In this document: in pieces, positions 1 to 13,604 of the stretch | Layout of the letters: each line of letters begins with the position of its first letter | Position numbering within the stretch: position 1 is the first letter of the stretch | Assembly (NCBI GenBank): GCA_026419785.1 | Contig: JAODTK010005736.1 | Location: forward strand, 62,001 to 126,000 | DNA from: Sclerodactyla briareus | Lineage: Eukaryota; Echinodermata; Holothuroidea; Dendrochirotida; Sclerodactylidae | Length of the DNA: 64,000 nucleotides | Reading direction: 5' to 3' | Program-made: the position numbers and the translations under genes | Notes under the pieces: generated by a model | What the model saw: the letters and a program-made list of their open reading frames with translations, nothing else | What the model was told of the DNA's origin: nothing | The model's database searches: none

Positions 1-337
1 AGTGTTCATCACATGACATCCCCAGACCTCTGCCCCCCCCCCCTACCTCCCCCGCTAAAGCTGGAATCACCAGAGGATCGAACCTTTTCGGATCGTTGCA
101 TCTCTGTTATGAAACAATATCGATACCACGAAACTGTTAGATCATGTAGATACCCCGCCCTCTATAAAACAGCTATCGGCGGTGTACCATCCCATTTATT
201 CTATTACAGGGCAGTCGCCGCCGAAAATATTTAAACGTTATATGATCGTGCATTGAAAATCATGCCAATCAAACTTTGTTCATGTTCAAAGGCAGGTTCA
301 GTTATTAATGTTTTGAAGATTATTAATTTATCACTGC
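1..337. other. No gene recognised
   Basis: There is a C run at about 34-43. No coding domain, repeat family or RNA gene is seen. Confidence 0.35.
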
Positions 338-488
338 AAGTTGGCAATTTTGCAAATTGGCAACATTTGATGACGTAATATCTACCAATTTTAGAGAAAA
401 GGTTATGAAATATGTCTTAACGTTTCCCGTTTAATTGGTAGATATGACATCATAAAACGGTTTGCCAGTTTGCCAAAATTACCAAATT
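338..488. repeat. Long inverted repeat (foldback)
   Basis: Arms at 338-390 and 433-488 are about 55 bp each with a 42-bp loop. The left arm reads TTGGCAATTTTGC...GATGACGTAATATCTACCAATT. The reverse of the right arm reads TTGGTAATTTTGG...GATGTCATATCTACCAATT. I count roughly four fifths matching bases. It could be a foldback MITE or a hairpin RNA source. Confidence 0.65.
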
Positions 489-1564
489 ATATGAAATTTG
501 AGGGAGCCATACTTCCCTAACCGACCATGCTATAAACCTGGAACACACTGGATCATATTTGAATTATTTTTTAATTCTATCCAACGTTATAACACCAAAA
601 AGATTATTAATTTGGCTGACTTTCCCTTGGTATTCATCATTCAATTGATATTTTTAGATACCAGAGTACGAACGCGTGACTTCATAATACCCCATCTGCC
701 ATAGAGGTCTTTGGCTGTTGCGGAGAACCACGCATATGCATGTGATCCGCGATAACGTGAAGGATTCAATGTCTGACGCCGTATGCGGTCTGTAGCCTAT
801 AACTGCATGGCTAAAGGAGCTGGATCTGTTTTGCTGTTTAGATTCTATTCAAGTAAATAATGTACATGGGGAATTTCATATTCGGCAAATAACATTGCAG
901 AGCACATAACATTACCTCACGGGCGGATCGTGCACCCTTGTGTTCCAACTATTTTTTTGAGTAGCCAGTAAAATTGAACCTGTCTATATGGGCTTGTCGT
1001 ATACACTGGATATAGATGCATATAGGCGCTCGGAACACTGCAAATTCGAAGAGCAGTAAAAACAAAAAAAACAATTTTTGCCAGATAATGAAATAAATGT
1101 TGCCAAGAATTTCACTGCTGTCAAATCGTCATGCACCAGTCATGCGGTCAGAGGGCCTTTTAAATTTAAGTCATTCACCATGACTTCCAGCACTCAGTTT
1201 GATATTGGGGGTAATATTTACTCAAATTACTATAACTTGGGGGCCACCCCTTTTCCCCTCTCCTCCAACTTTTCCCCCTTCCTCCAACTCCAGTTGGCAT
1301 AACATGAGCGACACATACAGCGCTGTCTACTTCCCATGAATAACATCCACATGTGGCTGATAAATTACTTCTGTAGGACGATGAGGATTGCTAAAATAAT
1401 AATAGAACAGTGTATGTAAATGAATAGAAATGCTATCGAAAAACATCATCTCAATACCCCGGGGGGGGGGGGGGACATTCTATACAAGCGCAGCAAGCAT
1501 CTTATTTTACTAGCAATTTACCACTGTGAATTTCAATCGTGTATATACTGATATACAAATGTTG
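489..1564. other. No gene recognised
   Basis: Short open frames lack any domain. A CCC plus G-run sits at 1458-1474. The rest is unique-looking A/T-rich DNA. Confidence 0.35.
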
Positions 1565-1760
1565 TGTAACTAGCAAACTTATTCCCCCCCGTGTTGTGTC
1601 AGGAAATTTACACAATCATTGTGTAAATTGGACAATTTGTGGATTTTTCACACACCTTTAAAAAATGTTATGTAATTTCTACACAACAACCGTGATAGGT
1701 GTGTGCTAGGAGTTACACAGTCTTGTGTAAATTCTACATAACATTTTTAAGAGTGCGGAA
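1565..1760. repeat. TTACACAA-family dispersed repeat, copy 1
   Basis: It contains the palindromic TTACACAATCATTGTGTAA, then TAATTTCTACACAACA, CCGTGATAGGTGTG and TTACACAG. It is shared with 5520-5630 and 54836-55020. Confidence 0.65.
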
Positions 1761-4370
1761 CCGAGGCTACATTATTCACATTATAAAAGCAGCCTAAGAC
1801 ATAGGTCATCTCAAGTGGGGAACAAATTGCCTGATGACATAAAATCAAGCAAAGCCACTTTGTTTCAGCATGTTATGAAAGAGAGTAAGGGTGGGGTTGG
1901 TTGGGTTAAAATTTGTTCACCGGGGTTTTATTGGGGGTGTTATTCTACTTTATTCATTATTTCAACATTTGTTATCTGTATAGGCCTATACACTATTCAA
2001 TTTTATACTAATTTTTACCTGGGAGTGACCTACTTTAATAAGCCCACAAAGGTTTCCTCTCACTTTATTGACTTTTCCCCCTCGGGGATGGTCCGTCAAT
2101 GGCCGTTAGGTGCGCGCGTACATTGGAGTACAAGACCACCCTGCGTCACAAGATGGACTGCCCATTGCCCGAAAATGACGTACCGCCAACCCATTTTTGT
2201 GACTGACCATTTGCCGACAATTACGGACCAGTATACTTAGTACAGCACTAATTCCGCAAAATTCGTACATTGACGGACCAAACACACATGTGCACGCCAA
2301 TCACGACTCACCATTCTTGGACTTTAACGTATCTCTGCGTCATTACTTTCCTGAACATGACGCAACCATGACGCAACCATACGCAATCCCCATGACGACT
2401 ATCCCGGGAGGTTTAGGATGCTCCTTGCAATTGAACATGTGCAATGAGGTTCGAGGACAATATGGATTCAGGCATACCAAAAAAAAAAAATCGGGTTAGC
2501 GTTAGAGAAATTTTGTTGACCCTACATGCCTAAATAATAGGTATGCATATATCTTATTTTCATAAGCAAATCAGCTAAACCCGGTATGGAGCTTGCATGT
2601 TCGGATTAGATACAATACGGTAATACCGGTACAATACGTATGCTTATTTATACAGAATACTGAAATGAAGTACACGTACGCCTTGGTGCCTTGGTCTGCA
2701 CCAAAGTTAATAGTTTATAATATCGGTTACACGACCCGTTGGTAAAACTAATTGGTTAAAACTTACAATCAAGTCACCCTTCAAGAGAGTAGGTGACAAA
2801 TTCCATTCCGGGTGACTGACTTGTTCATCTCCTCACGTGCTCGTTCAGTATTTTCGTTTGAACGTTACAATCGCGTTCATAATGGCACCCGGGCTCAAGA
2901 TCGAGTGACTGAGTGAGTGATCACGCGGAAGAATACGGTAGTAATTTTTTTATCCATTCGGAACCGGGAAGAAAAATAGAACATCGAATTAACTACTATA
3001 CTTTAACCTTATGTATCATGCTGTCATGATCGGGGCTTATCATTGCATGATACCTATACGAATATCAAAAAACAACATATCAGTAAGTTACAAACTATTG
3101 CAGGCAATCTCGCGTGACATCATTAATGTGTATTGCACATGCCTACTATGCATTGTATAACTTGATAATGATGACAAACGTATCACCAGCTGATAATAGC
3201 TCTATGACTGAGTTTGGCTGATTGTATTGGGGGTGATATTTCGCCATGAAAGAAAAGTAACGAAGCCTCCTTTTCATTAGGGATCCGTCGTTTGCCCAGG
3301 CCATCCCAATGAGAAAAGTTAAAATCTTACGGCAAACCCACCAGATTTTGACGGATTGGTGTCTTATATATATTGGGTGGTCTTGTATTGACCTGGAATT
3401 CGTCGTCATCTGGTCGAGCATGTCTGGTTTTGTCATAAGTTTAGCAGGTGGTTTTCAACAGATGGTTTTCGGGTACTTGTCCTGTGCTATATAAAAGTCA
3501 ATTTCCAGTCGAACCCAGAACAGTTTCAGACTTGGCTGGTGGTAATCCGAAACATGGTTAGCGCAGGGTGTTATACCGGTAGTGACCAGAAATTTATCCT
3601 GCAATTAAATTCACAATTGAATGACCTGTGAACATGGCCCTATCTGTTCGACTTTCGCCTATTTTTTGCCCGAATTCCAGTCGCTTACTGCTGAATTTTC
3701 ATACCTCAAAAACGCTTAGCGAGAATTAATTTCTCCCCACACCCCCCCATCCTAGATCGTCAACTGCGATCTAATATGGTGCTATTGGCAAACGCATTCG
3801 TTGCCATCTATTCTAACACCAGGTTTATCACGTGGACATAGCAAAGAATCCGTAACACCGCCGGACGTTTGGAATAAAGTTCTGACAGCATGCAACACCC
3901 AATTCAAACTAGACTTGTGTAGGCGGGTAAAACCGCCCACGTGCATATCCCCACTTTTTGAGCAATCATTGGAAAACACCCCATAAAGACCTCCCTTTTG
4001 GGTCAGAAACTAAGATAGCCTTCATCCAAGTTGCTGTAATCCTATGGAAGTTAGACAGCAGTCACATACATTATGCAATTTGACCCACAATGACCTTTAA
4101 AACGCTTCAACTTTTCGAACAATATATCCCCTACCACCCAGTTTTCGTTCAAGACTGACAAAGTTGGAAAATTCGAACCTAAATTATGCAAATTTCCTCC
4201 CATGACCTTGAATAACCTCCACATTTTTCGGGATCAGCTTAGCTATAGCTACCCACCAAGCTTCGTTCAAATCCGACATACCTTAAATGTTCATGTAACT
4301 TATGCAAATTAGCAGCCCCCAGCCTTACAGTGATGCCCACTTTCGAACTAATCCTAGATGTCACTAGGGC
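1761..4370. other. Gene-free stretch with short direct repeats
   Basis: No gene is recognised. 2080-2400 is rich in TGACGNA phrases, including a tandem ATGACGCAACCATGACGCAA near 2357. 4090-4370 contains TGACCTT and TTATGCAAAT phrases resembling, in reverse, the AGGTCA repeat family. The 141-codon frame at 1815-2240 has no domain. Confidence 0.4.
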
Positions 4371-4376
4371 GTAATT

Positions 4377-4907
4377 GTGTACCAATGTTCCCAGATCAAT
4401 CGATTAAAGCGGTGGAAGAGTTACGCGCTAACGCCTAAAGTTTTCAGCGAGCGGCGGAGCCTGGACGGCGGCGGCGGAGAACGGCGGTGGCTACACACAC
4501 AAAACCAATTATCCCCAGACACTTCCACGTGTCGCGGGGATATAATGACCGTGGTTGCGTTTCCCTGGTTTCTGGTCCCAACGCCGATTGGAGATCATGG
4601 TGAGGCGTACGCCTCCGTCGGAGAAGAAATCGAGAATCTGTTTGAAGAATGTTTCGTTGAAAATTCACGGATCTCGGCAAGTGCGGACGTCAGGGGGGGG
4701 GGGGGGCAAGCGTTGTTACGTGAGGAAGACACGAACACCGCGCGAGAAAACATAATTAACAGTAACAGTAATGCGCCGGAACACTTACTTCAGTCCCGAC
4801 AACGATGTAAGTGTTCGTGGATATTGTGGGGTTTAGGGCTGTGTCTCCGGCTCTCCGCCGCCGCTGCCGCCGTTTTCACCGCCGAAGGAACGCCTTTATC
4901 CGATTGA
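4377..4907 (+). other. Open frame across a GC-rich, inverted-repeat segment, not a called gene
   Basis: A 176-codon open frame crosses a run of G at 4693-4706 and a GGCGGCGG-rich start. The ends look loosely inverted: GTGGCTACACACACAAAACC near 4487 against GGGTTTAGGGCTGTGTC near 4829, with GGCGGAG at one end and CTCCGCC at the other. That suggests a small transposon, not a gene. No domain is recognised. Confidence 0.35.
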
Positions 4908-5345
4908 TCTAAAACTGGTACACATGTCAGTCCTGGTGAAATCTCGGTTGAGTACGAAAGTGGGCATTATGGTGGGTGGACAAAAGTGGTCGCGACAAAA
5001 AAAAAAAAAAAAATGTTCAAGGTTACGCGAGATCAAAGTATCGTTAGTGGTTTTTGTTGTCTTTAGTCCCAAACAACATGAAGATCATCGAGTCATGGTG
5101 TCAGGTTGGCCTAATTTATGCGATTTTGTTTGTCTAACTTGTGGTGAGTCATGTTAGGTAACGAAATAGTAGTACGGTTGGTCCTGAACACTGGCCGGGT
5201 AGGTCATTTCAAAGTCCCCAGAGATCAAATGGACATGACTCAATGTGGCTGTCTCTAAATGAGGTCCACTAAGGTAATTTCTGCGGGGATATATATACAC
5301 TCGGTGTTGCCCAACCTGCACAAGTTAGTTAATTAAATAGGCAAC
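4855..5345 (+). repeat. AGGTCA-type dispersed repeat, copy 1
   Basis: It shares an ordered series with 26520-27010: CTGGTACACATGTC, CGAAAGTGGGCAT, an AAAAAAAA run, CAAGGTTACGCGAGATCAAA, CAGAGATCAAATGGACATGA, GGTCCACTAAGGTAATTTCT and GCGGGGATAT. The wider family is common in marine invertebrate DNA. No coding potential is seen. Confidence 0.7.
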
Positions 5346-5519
5346 TGCAGTCAAAATCGCAGTTATAGGTACGGCCAAAACATTTTCCCATATTTTCCCA
5401 ATTCGTCCTATACGATTGTGGGTGACACAGGGGGGTTAGCATATGTATATATAGCCAGAGGTTGTGCTAGAACTGCGGTGAAGCATCCACCGTTTATCGA
5501 GGTGTTTTTATGCGGGATG

Positions 5520-5630
5520 CCATGCACTCTTACAATGTGGTGGGAATTTACACAATACTTCTTGTACAAATTGTGCACAATTATACACAATGATTGTTAA
5601 ATTCTTACACAACACCGGTATAGATTTGTA
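5520..5630. repeat. TTACACAA-family dispersed repeat, copy 2
   Basis: GGGAATTTACACAATACTTC, TATACACAATGATTGT and TCTTACACAACACCGGTATA match the other two copies in order. Confidence 0.65.
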
Positions 5631-5699
5631 TCTATTCTTACCTTTTTATCTACAAGCATGTAATTTACCTTGCTGGATTTATTTAATATAAAAGTATAT

Positions 5700-5800
5700 A
5701 TATCTATCATCATCTATCTATTATCTATTCATCTATCTATCTATCTATCTATCTATCTATTATCGATCTATCATATCCTATATCTATCTATCTTATATCT
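5700..5800. repeat. ATCT microsatellite
   Basis: Interrupted CTAT/ATCT repeats run across about 100 bp. The open frame read through it (poly-SIYL) is an artefact. Confidence 0.85.
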
Positions 5801-8800
5801 AGTGTGCCTAAATACAACAACAGTTTGTAACAGAGTGAGGGTAGTTTTGCTTTCTCGGTGTTCGTCCAATTTTCAAGTATAAATGTTTTTCCGCTATATG
5901 GTTTTCACCCCCTTGCTCTGCCATAAACAAATACGTACAGCTTTTCAACACTTCCTGCATGCATTCCTGCTATCGTGAAGAGCAAAACATGTGCAGAGAA
6001 ATCCCCCACCTCCTTAACCCTCCTTTACACTTGCACAAATTTTGGGTCCTGCATTACCCCGCACTGTGGCATGACAGTGCATACCAGTATGCGTAACCAA
6101 CAGAACACGCACTGACACGAAATAGTTATGCAATCTTCACGCACTATTCATGAACTATTCACACACTGCCACGACATAAGCCTAACGGTGCCACTTGTTT
6201 TGTCGACCACCGCATTCGATCGTCATTACGCCTGCGTAGTTTGAAACTTTTGTCATTCAAATAAAAAAAAACTTGTCGTGAACTATTCGTAAAGTAGTCT
6301 TTAGGGGGCTTAAGCCCCCTCTTTACATTTGCCGGCATTCGGGTCCCCGCATAGTTCTCGCCATTCGTTCGTGGCCAGTTCGTGCCATGCGGTAATGATC
6401 ATTGCCAGCTTGCGGGGGAGGAATGCGGGCCGCCGTGCGTGAAGTCCGTGACAAAATTTTCAAAATGTTTACAATTTTGCCAGACAAAATTCGAGAATTG
6501 GTCATTAACACTTAGCGCAACATTCGCAAACTTTTGAACTTTTGAGTTCTGTTTGTTCTTCTCGGAATGTTGTCGGTTTAGGTCGTTTATGAAGACTCAA
6601 TCCTTCCTGATCCGTCCTAACAAACTGAACTAAACTAAACAACTGAAACGAGGGGTTTTCCCCTGCGATCGCGAGGTGCGTCGGGCCGGTTTCTTGTGTG
6701 CGTATAAGTATTTGATTTGGCAGAACCGCTTGGCTCAATTACATCCTGGATCTTTCCCACGTCAATTCTGAAACTAATGCCTTCAGCAGAGCTACTATAC
6801 TATAGCCAGCAAGATATTCTTTTCAAGCTGCTGTATACTGTGTCGACCCTGTCAAATGTCACGACGTATTCTCAATTACTTGACCTATGGGACTAAATAC
6901 AATACATGCAGGGTATATATCCACGAATTTGTCACTGAGGCATTTTCTCGGAGGAAGCATCCTCATCTCCGCATTTTTATACAAAATGGTGGGGGGCAAT
7001 GCCCACAGGTTTAGGCTTAGAATTGCTGGAATGGCTTCCTAATTTGCCAAGAAGCTCATCTATTTCAAAAAAAATATACCAACCTCATGTCATGCGAGGG
7101 ATTACGCCCCCCCCCCCCCCTCTCTCTCTCTCTCTATACCATCGTTTTTACGAGTTGCGACAAAGGCGTGGTCAGTCGCGTTGCAATGAAGTCGCACGAC
7201 ATCCTGTATCTACATACACATACCTACACATATCCGACTCCACATGCACTACCATGGGATAACCGCAGGCCTAGTATACACCAACGGCGTTCGTCTTCCG
7301 AGTGAGGTGCTTCAGTGGTGAGCCATATAATACTGTTCGTGAGGATACCAAAAAAAAAAAATGTGTGAGCACCGTGGGAACCTAAGAGATTATTCCACAA
7401 ATGTTACTGTTATCATATACTCTGTGGACGGGGAAGCAGTTCGCCTTGATGTATCGACACCGTACTCCCTCACTTACTCACTTTTACTCACGCACTCACT
7501 CATGGGAGCACATGCTTGGCCCGCATCCAATCTCACGGTTTCCTCTGCATAAGCTAATACAGAGAGGCCACTTTCTGAGATAGCCGCGGAACAGCACCAA
7601 TTATTAGCAACGACCGACCTTCCACAAACTCACGGTGACGCCGGAAGAACTAGGTGGCAGGATCCGGAACCAGTGTGACGAACACGAAATCAGGCAACTG
7701 ACCTTCAGCACCCGGCTATCCTGAACACTGTTCTTAGTTCACCGGTTCTGCCAGCGGTTACCAAAAGTGCGGAAGAAGTGAGGTAGTCATTAAGGACACT
7801 AATCATCCAGTCCAACGATGAACGTATGCGCCTTACTAGATGAGAGATTGAAAGCACAATGCGACCCGAACCGGGGAGTCCGTCTCTGCCCAGATAACGT
7901 GATGTCTGACGGAGGGCCGGACGTCACTATTCCGGATCTCATGACACGGCCTGTCAGCCAGAGGAATCTTTTACTTACCTTAGGTTCACAGACACATAAA
8001 CCACTGATGCACTGCCAAGGTAGAGGGGAGACTCAGTTACTTCAACTCTAGCCAACACCAGGGTCGGGACATAACAGTTTATGTCTGCGGACCATTTGAA
8101 AAACCTGCAATCTTGGTCCATTACACCTGAATTAGCCTTCCTGCATGCATCCCGAGAGTATTCACAATACAGATTTTTTTTAGAATCTAGCAATTATACA
8201 TTATGACATCATTTTTCCAGTCCAGGTCGTACACCATGTTTTAGCCAATTAAAGCCCCCCAGTCACCGAATGTTAAAGGCATGGGCATGTGCAACGCCGC
8301 TCTCACCCCATGAAACAACAGGGCAGACGTCAGACGGATCAGTGACACAGTACATCAACACTCTAACTACCGGAACATGAGCAGGATTGTGAGGGATATC
8401 AGATGGAAAACGAGAGAGGCTTCATGTACCGGTTATACGCCGGAGCACTATATAAAAAAGCGTGCATGTGCACACGTGTTATCGGAAAGGTTCACTCAGA
8501 AGGACACGGAGAGGCAGATGCAAGCAAATGTGATCCCGGGTATTAGCGAACTTCTTTGGAGTGGAACCTGACTGGTCAGGGAACTATATGTACATACAAG
8601 ATGATGTGTGAAATTGGTGAATCCTCGTCAAGATATAGTCAATAGTCATAAAGGGAAGTTGTTGTCAGCGTGTAATTGAGGAAGAAAGCGGCGATTTTGG
8701 GATACTAAATTCAGACGAGGCGAAGCTTCTTATGACACAAGAAAAGTCGGGAGTGCGCTGTATTCATATTTTCTGTACGACCCAAAAATTCAAAGAACAA

Positions 8801-9400
8801 ACAACACTCTCGGGAGATACCATATTTCTAAAATATCTCTAAAACGTCCAAATGAACAACAGATCAACGTTTACTAGTAGTTCCATCATATTCACAGAGC
8901 AAAACAAAAAACGATTTGATGTTTAGTTACTCTAACCAGCTGTATGTTATTGCAAAAAATGACGGATAGCTATAGAACTGGACAGTATCTCTACAGAGAA
9001 TACATTGTGGATTCAGTATTAAGCAATCGCAGAGTTGTCACCAAGTCACCAAAATTTGTTCATCAAGTCATATTCACCCAAGATATGGTACAAGTTCACG
9101 TAGTTTCAAGCAGGTTCAATGTACAACGCCAGTGAATGCAAGTAGGCCTAACTCAATTCAAGTCGCAAACACATTTCATCTCAAGTCGCGACTTGCGACA
9201 CTGCGATCCGCTATCTATCTTCCAATTCCACGTAGGAACTATAGACGGGGAAATGAGCATTGAGGTCTAGCCTAATCAAGAATGCAGGGCCCCAAACCTA
9301 GAGATCCTCCCGATGAATTTCTCCGTTGGATTGCTCCATGGACCACTTCCTCCCGGATTCGTCACTGGGAGACATGTCCACAATTACATCCGGAACCGAG
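5801..9400. other. Gene-free stretch
   Basis: No recognisable gene. It holds the perfect palindrome AGGGGGCTTAAGCCCCCT at 6303-6320, a C-run plus TC dinucleotide repeat at 7107-7136, and CACGCACTATTCATGAACTA-type short repeats near 6140-6290. A minus-strand open frame at 7975-8193 ends at a good donor-like AAG|GTAAGT but has no known domain and no partner exon. Confidence 0.35.
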
Positions 9401-9404
9401 TTCA

Positions 9405-9560
9405 AAATCGATTGACCTACTTTGCCCTCATTTGAACGGGTGACCTCATTTGGCCCAATGGACCCATGTGACCTTTGGGAGTCAATCTCCGTTGGACGAC
9501 CAGACTGATTTGTTGCAGCAAACCAGAAGTCAATTGCATTTGTATAGTAAAATTGTTCTG
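9405..9560 (-). repeat. TGACCTCATTTGG repeat, copy 1
   Basis: TGACCTCATTTGGCCCAATG, GTGACCTTTGGGAGTCA, CCAGACTGATTTGTTGCAGC and AAGTCAATTGCAT follow the same order as at 25720-25890. Confidence 0.65.
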
Positions 9561-12500
9561 ATCTGTTGCTTAGATGTTAAGTCTCAAGACTGAAAAATAT
9601 TGATGCTTGTTGGTAATGAGATCCAGCGTACATTAACCTTCCCTCCTCAACCAGTTCAACCCTACATTTTAAAACTCTATTCCTCTATTGGGAAAAGATA
9701 GTTAAATTGGACCTCACAGAACCACTTTTCAAAATTCCCCAGTACACCCCCTCGCCCCGGAGTGTTGGTTAGGGTGTGGTGGTATTTTCTTTTGCCTTCA
9801 TGTGCAGGGGCCCACTCTCTCAAAATTCATTAGGCCTGGAATGCGAATAAAGAAGCTACCACTTGTTTCGATTGACCCGTCTATAAAAAAAAATAAACAG
9901 TCATGTAGCCAGGGCTGATAGTCTGAATTATCTGTCTATCAATTAACATGGATTGTATGGTTTGGGTTAGGTTAATGATATTAGAGGTACCTCTGTTTGG
10001 CAGTGTCCAAATTGACTTGCCTGGAAACTATTTTCAATGGATCAGTTATTACCTTTCTCGTGGATAATGGGGGAGGGGGAATCTAAACTGCTTACACAGA
10101 CAAAACACTTATGATAGCTCGTTGGGGCAGTGTGTGCGAATGTCACGCCATCCTTGAGGGTGAGCGAGTGCGGAGGGTGTAATCCGTTGAGATTCCAGCC
10201 AGAATTCATGAATTGGTGTGCCATGGTCTTCTCATGCAGCCATGGAGCCCTTGCAGCGGGATTCCCTCAGTCACTATTCTTGCACTCTGATGCGGGCCTT
10301 GATGACTGGGCAGCGCACCAGGCTTAGGCTAAGTTGCGCAGCTGTCTAAACTGACGACCTTCCCGTCGGCCGGGGCAAGATGCCTCTCCCACCGACTTGA
10401 CGAGGCTGGACCTCCACTCCTCGGTTTCGGTGCACCCAAGCGTCCTGCTGCCGGCTGCTCTCCGAACTCCTATACGAGGAGCCAATCAGGTACGTTATCG
10501 CCCGGCCGAGGCGGCGACTCGGCTCGATGACATCAACCGCCTCATTGAACACGACTCAAGCTGTTTCTAATTCTATTGAACGACATATTGGCTTTACGGT
10601 CCTGATTTCGTGAAGTTAAAGACCACTACCGCACACGATCATCATAGAGAATGGACTTATATAGACATGTATTGTTAATAACCGAGTCTACAGGGTACGG
10701 TTGTTCATTTGGCCAGACATTCCAATTTGTAAATGCATTAGTCTCACTATGCAGGAAAAGTGGTCCATGGGTTTTTTTCTGGTGATGGTGTAAATCCTTC
10801 CTCATCATCTTCAACCTGGACTCTTCAGTAAGCTTGTGCCTGTTGTTTGCGGTGTCCCCTATGCATTGTTAACCATTAGTTGTTTTGCATAGAACAAGAC
10901 AGACAAGACAAGAACACAGGCGTACAGCCTTGGCAGATGGGATCTTTCCAAGTCCATCTGCTACAGAGCCCGTACGACTTTCATATTATTTAGTTGGCTC
11001 ACATCGTTCTTCTCGGAGCTCCTTGAAACTTTGGCTATAGGGTTATTTAATCAAGCCAAACATACAATGGCAAGAAACCTATATAGACATGGTAAGAACT
11101 GGATACCACCCCCTAGGAGGAATCGACTCTGCTACCCACAAAGGCCTGATTGTCCCCTGGTCCCTATCATAGGCATTTTTTTGTAGCATACGTCCAACCA
11201 GCTTTGCTAGGCTACGTAGAGTCGCAACGCCCTTCATTTTACGGTCATCCTACAGTATCGTCTTCACCATATGAGAGGGTCGTCAACAATGAAAGGGGCA
11301 GTAAAATACCGTGTTCCGCCACGGATGGTGTACCCAACAGTCCCAAGTACACCAGTAAAATGACCAGGACCCAGTTTGCCCAACACATGAAATTTGTTCG
11401 AGAGTTTGAAAAGTTTCAAAATCATTCAGAGAAAAATACAGGCACTGTTTGCGTGACGTGGGTGACTCTATCGTGATGTCTAAACTGTAAAAGAGAGGGT
11501 CACAGTCGACTGCGCCTCGACCACAAAAAGTGATTAGACTCCTTCATTGTGTCACGTACCAGCTTGCATATTTGACGTATCATGCGATGCAATAATAGGT
11601 TGACCTCTGACGTCACATGGACTGCACGTAACACAAACATACCTGTATGTGTTTCAGAGGTCTGCGAATGTGGGTCATCCGTTCCGTAACAGTATATGCA
11701 GAAATATAAAGCTAAAAATGTATACTTGGTTAAGTTCAATGTTCGATTTTCATTCCCGGTTTTGGAATGGACAGTGCATGATCCTGTCGTGGCTCGAGCC
11801 CATGTCCCCCTACCCTGTTTTCAACACGCAAGCAACTTCCAACACTCATCGCGTCAGCCACTCGAAATAGAACCTACAATTATAGCAGTTGTATAGGTCT
11901 ACTATTATTAACCCAAATTCTTCACGGACCTTGACCGCTTATTCTGCATTAGGTTACTTGACTGCAATGCAGTCGATGCAATTAGAGAGAGGGCAAGGAG
12001 AAACTGAAAATTTAAGCTTAATGCAAATAAAGGATTGACCTACTGCGAAATATTGTGGGATTTCATACCTTGAGGGTTCAAAACTACGATGTTGGGTGTT
12101 GCTGAATTAGAGTGATTGACCCTTGAAAGGTTTAGCCCCTTCTGCAGAAAAATTAGTATGTTTGACGTGCAGTTGAACATGCAGATATTGTCTATGTTAT
12201 TTTATTGTTAATTGTGTTGGAGAGGCGGTGCCGTCACAAACGACAATCCACCCTTTGTAATACTTGCCACCCCACCCATGTGAACTTTTTACTGTCTGTC
12301 TCAGTAATCTCAGCATACAACCCACAACATCGCATCTTCTTGCACTCTTCCTGTTCAAGTACCAAAAAAAAAATCGATTGAAACATAATGTTCAGATTTC
12401 ATTCCGTGGAAAAAACAAACGAATATTTGCAGGGTTGTGCAAGTGTATAACAACATTCATATTTCAAGATGGGTTGATTTCCAGTTTTGCGCAATACACA

Positions 12501-13600
12501 GAGTACAAACTTCAAAGGCCTCTACACCTCTAATGAAATCGTTATGAACATCGAGTTTGAACTCATAGATTTAATTTTTATTATGCTATCTTTAATCCTC
12601 CTCACTTCTATCCTTATCCTCCAAAAGCGGAACACTCTTCCCTAGAAAAGGACTTTGGACCCCTATACAAAACTTGTCTGAAATTGTGCAAAGTCATATA
12701 AAAGACTACATTTTATGAGAGCATCTTGGTGAACAACGTGCATGCTGTAATCTTGAATGCAACAATCCATTTTTCCGCTCCATGCAGGACTGCTTCTCAT
12801 TGGTTCAGTTCAAAGAGCGACGTCATGTGACTGTTTATCCAGAGTTCCAACTTCTATTACACGGTGCACCATGGAATTCGACTTTCATCAAAGTATACAA
12901 TGAGAGTATACGTACCGTATCATATATACAATTGTGAAGATGTTTCTGTGGTGCGTGATTAGTTACATCTCTCACTATTCGAGTACGTCGATTTCAAGGT
13001 TGACAACTTCTCAGTATATATAAAGGGTAACAGGAATACCTCGGTTTCCTTCCTCGAGAGAATTAGATTCCTATTTCTTTGAAATCTTTATTGCACGGTA
13101 CGTTGCCATGGAAGAGGCTATACATATGCATCGACTCGCTAACTGGCGACTCCATGTATTGTGACGTCAAACTTGACTCAAACCGCAAACCTCCCATCTC
13201 CTGACTCTGCAACTTTCACCTATACTGTCTTATTCTGCCTCTGCCTACAAATATCACAAAATGACAGCATTTGAACCACTGTGCAGGATCGAGTAGATAT
13301 GGTACAGTCAACGTGTAAGGCCAATGGGATTTATTAGACAAAATAGGTTTTTAATTGTAACCAATCGACAAAGCTCGCAGTCCAGGAGTCTAGGAATTGT
13401 TTTGGTTGACCCTTGTTAGGACAGATTCGCGTTGAACACTATGGGAAAGAATATCAATTGATTAGCATGACTGCGAAAGCGAGCAGGGCAGTTCATTTTG
13501 AACGACTACCTAAAAAAACCGAAAGTAACAAAACCAAAAGAACTAACTTCTTTGAAAGGGACTTTCACAACGCAAGAGATTCGAACGAGGACGGCGAATG
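9561..13600. other. Gene-free stretch
   Basis: No gene is recognised. 10130-10560 is unusually GC-rich and looks almost coding, but every frame is broken and no domain can be named; it may be a decayed transposon. The 108-codon frame at 11150-11476 has no domain. Confidence 0.35.
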
Positions 13601-13604
13601 AGCG

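Noticed and set aside
4377..4907. A 176-codon open frame as a gene
   Set aside because: It crosses a G homopolymer, sits between inverted GGCGG/CCGCC segments and has no recognisable domain.
7975..8193. A minus-strand exon ending at AAG|GTAAGT with several cysteines
   Set aside because: There is no acceptor or partner exon I can defend, and no named domain; kept only as a hint.
10130..10560. A GC-rich segment that looks almost coding
   Set aside because: Stops occur in every frame and no motif of a known protein or retroelement could be named.
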